Part shown: piece by piece, positions 1 to 15,500 of the stretch
Layout: each line of letters starts with the position of its first letter
Numbering within the stretch: position 1 is the first letter of the stretch
Origin: Bathymodiolus brooksi
Taxonomy: Eukaryota > Mollusca > Bivalvia > Mytilida > Modiolidae
Direction of reading: 5' to 3'
Assembly: GCA_963680875.1 (NCBI GenBank)
Contig: OY804575.1
Coordinates: forward strand, 104,153,505 to 104,217,504
DNA: 64,000 nt
The notes under the pieces: generated by a model
Databases searched by the model: none
Told to the model about the DNA's origin: nothing
Seen by the model: the letters and a program-made list of their open reading frames with translations, nothing else
Program-made: the position numbers and the translations under genes

Positions 1-1975
1 AGTTTGGTAACATATCCTTTATCATTATACATATATACATGTTTACTACAAGTAATATTTTAAGATAAGTATACAGATAGGAATAGGTAGATTACTTTCA
101 AACTGTACATTTCCTAAGATAGTACTTTTGGAATCAAATTTACATTGCTTCCATCCATATTTTTTAGAATAGAAAGTCCATGACTGAATGCCAGCATTTT
201 TTTGTCATAATACAGTCCCAAAAGAAGTATTTATAAGTTTCTTTTGCTCCTTTGCAAAAGGGACATAGTTCAGTTTTGTTTTTTTATCTTAGACTTAGAG
301 AGATAGGGATTTAGAGGAAGTATTCTGTGTATTAATTTATATAGGAAACATGACAATTTGTTATTTTTTAATAATGAAAAGGATTCTGAAAAAATAAGAC
401 TCCATTTCATCAAATGCCTGTATAATTTGTGTTACATTTTGTGGAGAGAACTATCAGATTATTTATTCTTAGGACATTAAATCTTGAAAATGGTTATTTT
501 AATAAATATTTTAAAAAATGTTTTTGTTTGTTTAACTTTATGATTTGATAAAATATTTCAATATTGGATACATTTTTTTGTGTGCACCTAACTTCTACAT
601 TTTCCGACCTTGTATCTTGATCTTAAAACTTTCTTTCTTGATTGATTGATTGGTGTTTTATGACAGCTTTAGCAGCATTTCAGCCATATCGTGGTGTGAA
701 CAAATTTAATAATAAACTTAAGACACCTACAAGATCCTTAGAAATAAAACATACTTATCTATAAAACAAATGGGTTATACTTTTTTGTATGTACAAATAA
801 TAGAAACATTAAAAGGGTAAAACTTAGATTTTGTAGTATGTTTGTACACATAATAAATAAGAGTGTATTTAAGTGTTGTTTTATCACCCACCTGCTATTT
901 ATTATAAATCTATCACAGCCTTGGGACATCAAATATGTCTTTAAATGATACAGACATTCACCTCAGTGATAGAAGTATATATAATTGCTTTGTGTGGGCC
1001 ATTGCACTATATCTAGTCCTGTCATGATTGTTAATACAAAATTTCACATTTTGATTTTTTGGTGGGTTTTTTTTCATTTTACATTTTGAATTTTTTGTTT
1101 TTTGTTTATTAAATTTTTTTCTTTAAGACAATGACTCCATGAATTATTGAGGAAAAAGAGAAAAATAGTTTCATGTTTTAAGTGAATTAAACTTATCAAA
1201 CTTCATTACTATATTGACAAGAGGCCAACTCAAAAAGCCACTGATTGCATTGGTATGGTTGGCCATCATTCTCATATATTACAAATTTATACTAACTTAT
1301 ATGGATGAGGGGTCTGATATCATGGACAAAGGGGTCTGATGTCATGGATGAGGTGGTCTGATGTCATGGACGAGGGGGTCTGATGTCATGGAGGAGGGGG
1401 TCTGATGTTAATGTGTAATCTATGTTATGTTTTGAAATCCAATGCCCATATTTTTGTGTGGTCTAAGGTTTGTTAAAAGTTTGTTTTGAAGAGATAAAAT
1501 TAGGAGTATTCGTCCCTCCCTCAGATACAAGTTCTTAAATCAGTTGATTAATGGTTTACATATGTAGTTTGAATAAAATTAAAGCCATAAAATATCTTAT
1601 CATTGAAACAGTTCCAAATTCTAATAGAAACAACATTAAATAAACCGATACCTCTAAAACACATACATGACCGCTCACTTTCCTGGCTTGGTACAGGCAC
1701 TACAATAAAAAGTGTGTGGGGGGGGGGTTAAACTATGTAGTTCTATGGGCCCAAGCATCCCCTCATAGTGAAATGATGCAGTCGTGCAAATGCCAACCCT
1801 CACATATACCTGGGTGAGCAACGATTGTCATTAAGAATGCGGAATTCTAATCTTGAACTTATACATAATATATTTAATTTTCATGACACAAGTTGTCACA
1901 TGTATAATATGAGTTCTATAAAAGAGAGCCATTTTAATAAGTTTATTTGTTATCAGTTACACTATATATTGATAG
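1..1975. other. MED23 intron sequence, no exon seen
   Basis: This AT-rich stretch lies 5' of the first MED23 exon visible here, so it should be intronic. I looked for the residues that precede this exon in other MED23 proteins and found no exon. It holds a small minisatellite (1301-1409) and a G tract near 1718. The earlier exons must lie outside the window. Confidence 0.6.
1301..1409 (+). repeat. 22-bp minisatellite
   Basis: About five copies of a unit containing GGTCTGATGTCATGGA recur with a spacing of exactly 22 bases (GGTCTG at about 1311, 1333, 1355, 1377 and 1399). The copies differ at a few positions. Intronic; no function inferred. Confidence 0.85.
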
Positions 1976-2042
1976 GTATGGCAAATGAAGAAGATATAAT
2001 AGCTCACTTTTCCATGCAAGGGACTGCTCCGTTGTTTTTATG
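1976..2042 (+). CDS. MED23: MED23 exon a
   Basis: The exon encodes [20 protein letters not shown] and onward. It sits between acceptor ATAG at 1972-1975 and donor GTAAGT at 2043. The first two bases complete a codon from an upstream exon. The last two (TG) join T of the next exon to give Cys. Confidence 0.9.
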
Positions 2043-3498
2043 GTAAGTTATGAAAAGAAATTGTAATTGTGATGGTAAGCAACTCCGCCAATATCAACAA
2101 AACAACCAACAATAACTTCAAACCATTGAACACAAAAACAACTCCACCAATATCAACAAAACAACCAACAACAAATGCAAAGCATGGCATATCCCCTTGC
2201 CAAAAATTTGACCCGGTGACCTTGACCTATGACCTTGAAAATCAATAGGGTTCCAGATTCTCTTAAGGACTAAGTATGTACCAAGTTTGGTCAAAATCCA
2301 TTGAAGGATGTTGATTCTAGAGTGTTCACAAGGATGTTATGGAAGGATGGACGGTAGCGTTACTATATCCCTTCGGAACTTCGTTGGCGAGGGGATAATA
2401 ACCCCAAACCATTGAACATGGCATATGGTGTTGGAAATCCAGTTCCCAGCTTGGAACACAAATAAAAATGTAGTAGAGTTAAACCAGTTAAAGGGATCAC
2501 ATCTGGTAATCTTACCAATGGTAACAAATACAATACCTGGTTGAATTGTTTTTTAATAAACCATATTTTCTGGACTTTTATTACTTGTGGACTTATTGTA
2601 GGTCTAATTGTCAAATTCTCCTTAAATTATGTCTCCCCCCACTTTTGTGGGGAGACATATTGTTTTTGTCCTGTCCGTCTGTCCGTCACACAGTTTGTCA
2701 GCTCAACTCCTCTGAAACTACAGAACAGAATTTCATGAAACTTGGTAGATAGTAAGGATACCATATGTAGTTGTGCATATTACCAGGAAATTTTGATCCC
2801 CTAAATTTTGTGGGAGTTATACCCCTTTGAACTTAAAAAATTCCCCAAATATACTTCTGAAGCAGCTTGTCAGTGCAACTCCTCTGAAACTACTGAACAG
2901 AATTTCATGAAACTTGGTAGGTAGTAAGGACACCATATGTAGTTGTGCATATTACCAGGAAATGTTGATCCCCTATATTTTGTGGGAGTTATTTGCAAAC
3001 ACTCTAGTGTAATATCCCTTACTGAAACTTTATTATAATATTTAGTATTAACCTAGTATCCTTTAAAGTAACTTTGAGATCCAGTGGGACAGATATATTG
3101 TATGGTTGTCACTTGCTTCTAGACGTTTGTATAATATACTTTATTTCCTGTGACTGTATAATGAATTCTTCATTATCCTATCCAATATATTAAAAATTGC
3201 TGAGTTAGATTGCTGTCAAATTATAATATTAAGTATATATGTACCATCTACACACGCTTATACACATGTCTTGCGTCTATCCCTAGATTTTCCTTACGAG
3301 ACAAGGTAACACTACGACTATTGAAGCTCCTTTTTTAGGGAGTGGATGTAGTCGAGTGGTCTAGGGCGCTGGACGTAAGGCTAAGCGAATGGTGCTGCAG
3401 TGTAACAATGGTGTGGGTTCAAATCCCGTCGAGGGAAGAACAAAAATTTGACAGCTCTAAAATCTAATTCTAACACTGTTTGGTTTAATTTTCAGACG

Positions 3499-3530
<32 letters not shown>

Positions 3531-6500
3531 AGAGTCTATCATAATGTCACTATTTCCCTGAAAAAGTTTTCATCAGCAATCCATTGATTTTAGAAGAACA
3601 AAACTCCTTTAAAATCATTGGAACATAGGCTGAGCAATTTTCTGGAATGGGGAATTTTGCCATGACAATATGGAATAGTACCTGTAACCCTTGCTTTAGC
3701 ACTTTTGAGCACATTTTTTTTGTGTTTTTTATGGATTAAAAACAGGGTTTTTTTGTTATTCATTGAAGCTTAATTTTATTTGTTACCCAAATAGATTTTT
3801 TACCTATGACTACAGTTTGTGGGACCGGGGGAGACATACGTTTTTGCGGGCAAAAACAAACTTTAATTTGTAAATGGGACAATCATCTCTCTCAGGTAAA
3901 AAATATTTATTTACTGTCAGAAATATCTTCATTTTGTATATATGTTACCTGCATTTATGCTTTCAAAGTAATCTCTATCCTATGTGACAGTTATCATTGT
4001 TGAATCAAATTAGAACATAGAACAGAAAGTATCTACAGACTCCATTCCTTTTTCTAGCCAAATTAAAAATGCAGATTTCAATGTGTCGAAATCTTAGAAA
4101 TGTTAGAAATTTTCTATGTGATAAATGAGAATTTTTTCAATATTATTGAAAATGTCATGTAGGAAATATTTTAATTATTCAAAAATAAGTTATACTTCAT
4201 GACTGAAATTGAATACAAATATTATTACTATGTGGGGGAAAAAAACAACCATGTTAGTCTATAACTATTAAAATATCATGTAAAATAATTTTTTTAAATT
4301 CTTGTTTTACATTTTCTTTTCCTTTTCAGTATTATCTGGAAGAATATGTTAGAAGAACATAATTTGCCTCCTACAGCATACAAGTAAGACAATTAAGATT
4401 GATTGTAGGTTTTGAGTAAATGTCCAGTATTACAGAGTACGGGTAATAATCACTACCATGTTTTCTTGTCTGGTGAATACAGTACACCATTTTTTTATGG
4501 AAAAGTCTTGAATTTTGAAAGTCTCCAACCAATTTGATGTTTTATTTATTTTTTTTATTTTTTTTGTAAAGGTTACCTATGATTTTGCATTTCATTGAAT
4601 GTGTTAATTTTCTCCTGTCTAACAAATATAAACAATTTGATTGATTTCCACATGCACTTCTTACTGCTGGATACGTATTATACAGATGAATTCAGTAAGA
4701 ATATAGTGTTAGGGTTATTGTTATGGTGTTTAACTACACTTTTAGCAATATGTCAGTTTTATTCGTGGAGAAACCGGAGTACCCAGAGAAAACCACAGAC
4801 CTGCCGCAAGTCTGGAGAAAACCACTAAACTGCCACAAGGCACTGACAACTTTATCACATGTCGTATCGAATATACTTCACCATGAGTGGGATTCAAACT
4901 CACATTAGTGATGATAGGCACTGATTCCATAGGTAGTTGTAAGTCCAACTACCATACGACCCAAGACAACCCCCAGAAAGATTATATATATAATGTAATT
5001 GATAAGTCATAAGTGGTGCATGTTATACATAAATGTGCACCGTACACAGTCAGTTATGGTAACATAATTACTGGATTCTATTTTTTTACAGAGTATTAGA
5101 TAGATTAGGTCCTAGAGCATTGTCTGCTCATCTTCGTACTTTTGCTGATTACATGGTTTATGAGTTAAATCTGTCAGGAGTAAGTGGACAGAACATAAAC
5201 AAGGTATGTTATAGTATATCACGGCTACAATCACTCGCCTTTCACTCTTGGGATTTTTTTGGTTTTATTGTTGGAATGGAAGGGGTATTAGATGTTATCC
5301 TTATAAATTTTAGGTTAGTATTAATGAGTAGAATGTATGGTTTTATGTTAAAAGACAAGATGTAGAAAGGAGGCAGGTTTTTATAGGTTTATGGTGTTTA
5401 ATGCCACTTTCAACAATATTTCAGTTATATCGTGGCGGTAAGTTTTATTGGTGGATGAAACCATAGAAAACCACCGACCTGTCGCAAGTAACTGACAAAC
5501 TTTATCACATGATGTTGTATCGAGTACACCTTGTCATGAATGGGATTAGAACTGACAACTTTAGTGGTGATAGGCACTGGTTGCATAGGTAGTTGTAAAT
5601 CCAACTACCATACAATCACAACCATGACGGCCCCTTGCAGGGTATGGGTGGTATCCATTACATGTTCTTAGCAATCTTAGTTCGCAGAAATTAATATTTG
5701 TCCAAATATCACAATAATATCACATCACAATTTACATCGAATGCAGCTGAGTAAACAAAGGGATTTGTTTTCACAATGATATGGCTGAACAGTTCTAACT
5801 TGTCATTAAACTTCTTTTTTTTTTGAGATGTATAAACCACAGATTTATAGTAGCAAATATTTAATGACGATAAAACTAATACTTAATTGATCAAACTAAT
5901 ACTTAATTGATTATACAGGAAACCTGTCTAAACCAAACCTCCTTTGGACCAACTTTTGGGTTTGAAATAGACAGGTGTTTGTTTGGTTTATACAGGTTAA
6001 TTAATAAAGATATCCTACACTTGGACTTTATTCAGAATTTGGTTTATATAGGATTCTGTTTATTAAGAGTTCAGTTTAGACAGGTTCCACTGTAATATTG
6101 CTAAGTTTTTCCTTTCAGTATATTGATACTTTAAATGATATGGTATGGAAATATAATATAGTTACCATTGACAGGCTGGTTCTTTGTTTAGTAAGTATTG
6201 TTTATTATTATTTATTTTGGGGAAACCTGTTTTCTTGCCAAAAAAGTAACTTTTCTTCATATAAATTTTGACATGATGGCATTGGTCTTATTAGAATAAC
6301 CAATCTTTCTGCAAAGTAGTTCACATGTTACATTCAAACTGTCTTTGATGATCATCCAATGAAATGTTGTGGATGAAATGACCAATCAAGAAAAAGCTTC
6401 TGCAATGCGGGTAAATGGTTGTCGGGAATGTATTATTACGCAGGGTTATGGTTACGGTATTTAACACCACTGTCAACAGTATTTCAGAATTATCGAGACG

Positions 6501-9500
6501 GTCAGTTTTATTGGTGGAGGAAACCAGAGTACCCAGAGAAAACCACCTACCAGCCACAAGTCACAGACAAACTTTTTATCACATAATGTTGTATCGAGTA
6601 CACCTTGTCATGAGTGGGATTCGACCTCACAACTTTAGTGGTGATAGGTACTGATTGGATAGGTAGTTGTAAAATCACAACCATGATGGCCCCATGATTA
6701 CTCAGGACATACTTTCAAGATGAAGGTTGATGGATTTGTTTGTTATGATAAAAACAAATACTTCATTGACAAAGAAAGCATCAGATAAAACTATTATATG
6801 CATTAATATTATTGGCATTATTTTTAGTCTTCATAACATTACATTTGATTTTTCTATTGCAGGCATTACGTAATTTTGATGAGAATGAGGCTAGGTTATG
6901 TTACCTCATTACTCACATGTTGCTCCTCAAACCTGCTGAATTTAAAGCAAGAGTCCATGATTTTGTAAGAGAGGTAAAAACTTTTTATTATTTCTTCAGT
7001 TGAAATTTGTATTACATTTTAATATTTTTCAGATGATTTGAGCGAAAAAAGTAATTTGTTTTGATTTAATTTTGCAAGTGACTGTTGCATGTAAAATGAA
7101 ACATTGAATTTATAAAATCTCCAATGTATTGATAATTCTTACAGTATTCTGTGTCATTATCATATGAAAATGGCAAATATTTTGCACTCATATTATGTCA
7201 TGGGTCTCTTGTTGTTGTTGTCCATCTTTAGACACAATTGGTTTCTGAACAATTTAGCTTTGGTTCTAGTTGACTGATTTTCCTGAATTTTTAAGATCAT
7301 TGGCTAAAAATTGAGATTGATTTGGGTTATTATAGCCCTAACCATTTCCAAACAAGAGGCATCAAGATACAAAAATGTGTGCTACTGTTTTTTTGTATGT
7401 GGAGAGTTTATTGTTTTTTAAATGAATTTCCTTGGAAATTCCCTTTCACAAAATGCATAGCTATATTATGTAACTAATATCGTTTAAAAAAAAGGAGGGA
7501 AATTTCAAAATTTAGATTTTTTTCATTTCCATCCGATTTTAATTCAGTTTTTTGTAATCTTTATGTGTTATTGATTGACCTCAAATTTTTTTTTATTTCA
7601 TTTCGAAAAGAGGTCTTAGACGGGCCCGAATTTCTGTGATATGCAAAGGGATATCCTGTTTCTTTTATGGTTTCAAAGATAAACTTGACTGAAAGGAGCC
7701 AACAACTGTCTTATTTTAATGCATTTTACGTATCTTTATATGGATTATTAATGATTATCTATCGAACTATTTGTTCAATACAAGAAATATGAACTATTAT
7801 ACTCATGTCGTAAAAGTAGAGAATTCATGATTAGATCACATGACCTGTATTTCATAAATTTAATTATGTGCACATGTCGTCTGCTTCAGAATTCACCAGA
7901 ACATTGGTTACAGAGTAACTGGCATGAGAAACACATGACATTTCATAGAGTAAGTACTTTTATATCATTGAATGCTTTTGACACTACTGAGGATTGACAT
8001 AAAGTGAAATGTTCGTTGATATTTGAATTTATGGTTTTGATACTTGCCAATGAAATGTTTTGTTATATATGGTTTATATACACTATATTTCATATTCCAA
8101 CTGCTCTACTCTGCTTAGGGGCTGTCATGGTCGTGATCGTATGGTAGTTGGATTTACAACTACCTATGCAATCAGTACCTATCACCACTAACGTTGTGAG
8201 TTCGAAGCCGGCTCAGGCGATACAACATTATGCGATAAAAGTTTATCAGTGACTTGTGGCAGGTCGGTAGTTTTCACTGGGCACTAAAACCAATAAAACT
8301 GACCGCCACAATATAACAGAAATATTGTTGAAAGGGGCATTAAACACCATAAACCAAACCTACTCTGCTCAATGCACTGTCCTTTGTAATCACACTCTAC
8401 TTTCACTTCTCTCTACTCCCACTCCAGTCTACTCACACTCCACTTTATACTTACTCTACCAGACATCCAGCCCACAATACCTTCACTACATTCTACTCAA
8501 ACTACACTACACTCACTCTACTCCATGTCCAATATAATCCCACTCTACTCTTACTTATTATACCCCCACTCATAGAGTGGGGGCTATATTGCAATCACCT
8601 TGTCCGTTTGTCCGTCCGTTCACACTTTCGTAACAGATATCTTAGCTTCTACTGGAAGAAATGATTTGATATATGGCTTTGGCATGGTGACTTGTACCGT
8701 GTCTCCCCTTTCCAGGTTTACTGCACATCTACTTCCTGTTTACAGTGCGACTTAGAATTTTTCATGTTTGCCGTAATGAAAATTTTCGTAACAGTTATCT
8801 CAGCTTCTACTGGAAGAAATGATTTGATATATGGCTTTGACATGGTGACTTGTACCGTGTCTCCCCTTCCCAGGTTTACCGCACATCTACTTCCTGTTTA
8901 CAGTGCGACTTAGAATTTTTCATGTTTGCCGTAATGAAAACTTTCGTAATAGTTATCTCAGCTTCTACTGGAAGAAATGATTTTATATTTGATATATGAC
9001 TTTGGCATGGTGACTTGTACCGTATCTCCCCTTTACAGGTTTACCGCACATCTACTTCCTGTTTACCATGCGACTTACAAATGAACAAGTGGGGGTATTC
9101 TTAGCACGACGTAGCGTGCAACATCTTGTTCCACTCTATTGTACTTGCACTATTCTGTAACCTCACTGCACTCTAATCACATCCTACTTCCATTCCTATT
9201 TAGATCACTCTACTCTATTACCACCCTTCTCTTATCAAGCTTTACCTTCACTCCACTTAGACTTTACACCCACTCCTATTCTATTAAAGTCCACTTCTAA
9301 TCTACACTTTTCAATATTTACTACTTGGATGGATGATTTTTTTTTTCTTGTGTCTCAATCTGAAATCCAAGATGGCAGCCAAAGCAGGACATTATTTTAC
9401 ATTGGACTCGATGGGAAAATGCTCAAAATGATATCTTAACTGGAAATTTGACTGAACCCAAATTGTATGTTAAAAATCAGATAAACTTCAAGTTTTAGTT

Positions 9501-12500
9501 ACTTATAGAATACATCAGTATTATGAATGACTTTGAACAATACTTCTTCAAAGAAGTGAAATGAAGAATGTTTCTATATTTTTCAGAAATATCCAGAGAA
9601 GTTTTATTATGAAGGAATACAGGATTTGAACAGTCCAATACAACACCAATATTTACCTGTCTACTTTGGAAATGTCTGTTTACGCTTCATTCCTGTAAGA
9701 TTTTCATCTTTATAAAAACTGCCTATGTGTTAAATTAATTGTATGCAGTGTAGGAGATTAAGTTTGAGCTTCAGTCGTAGCATGTAGGTCTAGTACAAAG
9801 CAGACATCATCATCATCTCATAAAATGTAACTTGTTCTCGCCATGATATTACTGAAATATTTGTCACTTGATTTTAAAAAACAAACACTCCTTCATTATA
9901 TGAGGAGTACCCTCTGTCAAAGACGTAATAAAGTTTTAGTCTTCTGTATTAGTGTATGATAAAAGTAGCCATAATGTAAAGGGGAAACTGGTAAGAGGGA
10001 CCTCAGAAGAAGAATATTATGTAATTTAGCGGTGGTTGTGTTTATTTTGTTATTAAAAAAATATTATTATATTCCAACAGGTGCTAGACATACTTCTTCA
10101 CAGAATTATAGAACAACCATCGTTGTCTAACTTAGCAGAAAAAATTCTAGAAAGTTTGGGTATATTGTACAAGTTTCATGGTGAGTATGGGGAAGTGGTG
10201 AGGGAGTTATGGTGTTTAACACCACTTTCAACAATATTTCTGTTATAATCGTGGCAGTTGAATTTCTTACTGGGTTTCTACAGCACAATCTGTGATCTAA
10301 CAGTGTATATTGTCCTTCACGCTACATAAGACACAGGGTACCAGGAGATTTTAAGTCTAGTTGACAGTTCATGCATTTTTGCTTGTTAAATAATAAACTG
10401 ATCCATGAAACTTCTTTTTATGTTCCCATGTGTCTCTCATAAATATATGGGGTTTTTTTTATAAAAAGATGTATCCTTTTGTTTATTGTATTATTTAGAT
10501 GAACTACAAATGTAACTGAATTTCATATCATTCTTTGTTGCTTGAACACTCAAATAGACATTCACTGTCATATGATACATGTTTTTAGAGAATACAGACC
10601 CATCACTTCTGTAAATTCTACACATGAAATTTGTAGTGTACAGTCAAGCCTGTATTAAGAGGTCACCTTTGGGACAAAGACAGTGACTTTAGAAGACAGA
10701 CTTAAAAGAGGTTTGATTCATATAAAATTTTCTATGACAGGACAAGAAAAGCTGACCTTTAAATACAGATGACTACTTAATAGGGGTGACCACATGGACA
10801 GGTTTGACTGAATAAATATGATATCAGTATTGTAATTGATTCCACAATATATACATATCAATACATATTCATGAATATAAAACATGACGTGAAGCCTAAT
10901 ACATGATAATCAAACATCATTGTCTTCAATATTGCAGATTTTTGAACATTGTAAATTTTTGCTTCTTTTCTTTTTTTCCAGATCACCCCATTACTTATGT
11001 GTACAATACACTTCATTATTATCATAAAATTCTGTCTCAGAGAGCTGGACTCAAACGTAGACTTGTTCATTCAGTAATGCGTAAGTATAAGTATAAGCAG
11101 ATTTGTCCATGAAATATCAGATCTTTGATACAAATTTTGTACAACAAATTGAATAGAATAGATTTCCTTGTATGTTTAATTATGAAACGAAAGTTTAAAC
11201 AGTGATGGTCAACAAAACAAACAATCAACTCATTGAACATACAAAAAGACCACAATATATGACATTGAAAATCCAGGTCCTTGCTTGGGACATATATATA
11301 TACACATTTATACAGTTATATATATATATATGTATTAATAATTAAAATTCATCTTAAGGTACCACACTCCCTTTCCCATCCCCCATCCATACTCTAAACG
11401 AATTATGTTTTGAAACATTGCTTTGCACTGGTTTTGAACATACTGTATTTATCTTTCTTTTTAGATATGCCTTTTAATATCAAGAAATTCAAATCTTTTC
11501 AAAATTAATACCATTTAGGTATATGCAATTATTACTTGCTTATATATTAAAGATAAAAAAAAGCCTTAATATTTTATATTTACATTTGTTCACTTCAGTG
11601 CTTGCAAAGGATTATGTATTTATTTATAGATGCATACCAAGATATACGTCCAGGTAACTGGTTCCTGTCAGAAGACTACCAACAGTTCATTAAAAGTGAC
11701 AGTTTGGACTGGGATCCAGAACAGGAATATTATATCAGACTAATTGCTAGACTAGTTGACAGTATCCTTCTTTAGTTCATATATACAAAATGTTTGTGTA
11801 TTTATTATGTCTTTTGTGTTGCTTTCATGTTAGAGGCACCTTTCATCTGGCAGACAGAACGTATTATGGTTTACAATCATCTGTCCACATGGCCTGCCTA
11901 CGATAAATGTAGTTTGCTTTTATCAAATTTCACGGAATTTTTATACAGGCTTAGAAGTGATGATCGTAAGCTATCTTTCGATTTTCACTATTGCTGTTGC
12001 AGAGTTATGGGACTTTGTTCATTTAAAAAAAAATGCATATTATCACATGTCTGACAGTATATTAAGTTTGCTTTGAGCAAACTTCCTTAAAGATTTACAA
12101 AACCCTAGGATTGATAAATATACAGTGCCTTTCGATTTTGAAGATTATCATGTTTGCCCTTGCAAGTTATGGGACTTCATAATACAGTAGGCATTTTGTC
12201 ACATGACAAACGATAGCTCAAGTTTTATTGACTTAACTTCATAGAATTCTTACAAAACTTTAGGAGTGATAAGTGTACGAAGCCTTTTAATTTTGAAGAT
12301 TTCCCATTGTGCTGTTCCAGTGTAATGGGACTTTGTTCATGAAACAAATATTATTTTTCCACATTTTTTACAATAACTTTGAAGTTGCTTTGACCAAATC
12401 TCATGAAATGTTCTAACAAAAAAAAGATTGGTCAAAATAAGCTGTCTGTATTTTTCCAATTTTCACCTTTGCCATTTTAGAATTATAAAATTTGGTTAAA

Positions 12501-15500
12501 ATGGACATTTTTTCAGATATTATGACTAATAGGGGATGGGTGGATCATGCACTCACAGCACAATTATTCATTTGACTAATCCTGCAATGCATGAAATTCT
12601 ATTAGAAGTCTTCTGCATTTCTTAACAAAATTCAAATTGTTAATCCCATTTTTCAACTGTTCTTGTCTAGCTTGTATATTTTGTAAGACAACATACATGA
12701 AACAAGACTATGGTAAAATATATGTATAATACTGCTTGTCACAATAAAATAAATACATGTATATCTTCCCTATTGTATGAAATATAAGTCCTAGGTTTAA
12801 ACTATAGACTTGTAAGAAGTATGAAAAGGAAAGTTTAAACTGTGATGCCTGATGGTCAACAATTCCATCAATATCAACAAAACAAACAATCACCTCTCAC
12901 CTCAAATCAATAAACTGTATAAAAAAAAATATTAAAAAAACCCCGACATATTACTTTGAAATCCAGTTCCTGGTCAGGGACAGGCACAAAAAATGTGGTG
13001 GAGTTAAACAGATTAATGGGATCCCAACCCTCCCCCTCTTGAATTATATACCATAATATATGTTACTTTTCTTTAACTACCAATAAAGCCATCAATGGTA
13101 ACCCTCCATTTCCGACATGTGATTGGAGGTTTAATGAGTTTCCTAGTCCTGCAGCACATGCACTGTATGTTACATGTGTAGAAATGATGGCCTTGCCAGT
13201 CGCAGGAGAAACTGTTGGTAGATGTCTCTTAGATGTAGTATTAAAAAGGTTAGCTTATTATTAAGATTATTTGGGTTTTAACTTCTGCACTAGAAAACTC
13301 TTATCTTTTCTAATTTTTCGCAGAAATATAAAAGAGTTTTGTTACAATATGTTACAGTTGTCTCCCTCTTTTAAGGCCACCCCTTCAGCAATAACAAAAA
13401 GTGGCCTCTCTTGAGAATTAGGGTTATGGTGTTTAATGTCACTTTCAACAATATTTCAGTTATATCTCTGGAAGGGATCAATTTATTGGTTTTTTACTAT
13501 CTTAGTGCATCTGAAATCTGACATGATAAGAGGGATGGCCTTTGGTGGCAGAAGCCTTATAAGATGGGGACTACTGTTTAACTTTTACAATAGAAAGCTT
13601 TATATTTTCTTATTTCCCAGAAAAAAAATATAAAACAGTTTGTTGCTGTGTTATTACAAATTTTCACTAATAAAAACGAAAATTAATATTGCTGTTTACA
13701 GCCATATGAGATTTAATATGTCTATTATTTGTTTGTTCCTCATAAAACTAGTTATTTTTGTTTTACTGTCCATCCTGTACACATTGTCATGGACTATTAA
13801 AGGAAGGCCAGGTTTGATTTCACACTTTACCACTTTTTCCATTTTCGAAATATGCCTCTTGATTTGCCTAAAAAATATGTGCTTTAGCTGGAAGCAGGGG
13901 CAGCTGTATCCCACGGACATTCTTCTTTACCTTCACCAGAAGTATATAAATTTATATTTCAGCTGTTCACACCTGCCAAGAAATAAAGTGGTATCTTGGA
14001 TGAATGCAGTAGGACTTGTAATGACTGCTCTTCCAGTAAGTCTACTATATTATTCTATTATTGTCTTCTCCTGGGGTTTTCCTATACCTCACCAGACAAC
14101 ACTAGAGGAAAATTGTTCCAGAGGAAGAAGACAATAATATGTTTAGTACATAGCATCTCATTCTGTTGCACTGAGGTAAATTTTTGGGCATTTACTTTGC
14201 CAAACCTTGCCATGTTGACTGCAAATGATAAATAGACTTATAACATTGTCTATTTTAAGGGAGGTAAATCTTGTAAAAAAATAACGGGAGAAAATCTATT
14301 CCACAGGTATAGTCCAAGTGGGAAATCGGTATAATCACTCCATCATATTTAACTGCAAACATTACAGACTAACTATTTGTTTTATAAATGTCTTGGTTTG
14401 GGTACAGATTACTCAAACCCTGTGCTATTAAATGCAAAAGTGCTCTTTGTATTCAAAAGTTGGGTATTTTTCAGGAGGCGGCAAATATATTTGTATTCAG
14501 ATTTTGAAACATGCAAGGAAGGAGAATTTGTAATAGTTTTTGAATAACTAGTATTTTGTATTTTATTATTGCTTATAAATAGCCTTTGAGGGGCTGTCGT
14601 TGTCGTGATCGTATGGTAGTTGGATTTACAACTATCTGCACAATCAGTGCCTATCACTACCAAAGTTGTGAGTTTGAATCCCACTCATGGCAAGGTGTAC
14701 TTGATACAACTTTATGTGATAAAGTTTGTCAGTGACTTGCAACAGGTTGGTGGTTTTCTCCGGTTTCCTCAACCAATAAAACTGACCACCTTGATATAAC
14801 TGAAATATTGTTGAAAGTGGCATAAATCACCATAACCCTAACCCAAACCCCCTTTGTTGTAACAATATAATTTCAGTATACAGATAAAATCATGACATAG
14901 TGAGAAATGTTTTATATGATAAACAATAATGAAGAAAGGCAGACAATGACAATGATGAAATAGTAAAGTAATAGAGTTGTACCCCTTTTATAATGCCAGC
15001 CCTTCGTCTTAAGGTAGTAGACCTGGGGTATGGGAGATAACTCTATTTTCAGTGTCTTCTCAAACATATGATCATCTGTGCATTTGAAAATTCCCCCTCA
15101 ATTCCAAGCTTCTTGGTGACAAAGATTGTTTACATTGGATATGGCCAGTTAAAAAAATGACTCATTTTCCTTTTACTTTTCCATAGCTGTGCTCCTTGCA
15201 GGGCTCACCAAACCAGGCGAAATGGACGAAATTCTCGCCCTATATCGGCTGAAGTCGCTCTCCCTCGACTACAAAGCGAAATTAATGTCGCCTTGTTTCT
15301 TTTTGCAAGTCACTCTTTTGTTGCAAATAATCTTCGTTTTATGGTAAAGCTGATTGTCAAAACAATTGTAATCAATCGGAAGATACATAAGAATAAGAGG
15401 AAAAGGTTTTATTCAAGCAATAAAGAAGGTTTAATTTGTTGATACAAAAGTATCACGGCAAACTTCTGCAAATTTGTACTGACGAAATTCCAGCCTCCAG

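Noticed and set aside
3344..3432. tRNA gene
   Set aside because: B-box and A-box resemblances exist, but no closed acceptor stem or normal arm spacing is seen. A SINE tail with a TA microsatellite follows.
13640..14137. 165-codon open frame overlapping MED23 exon l
   Set aside because: It is in a different frame from the MED23 exon and reads through intron sequence. A shadow frame.
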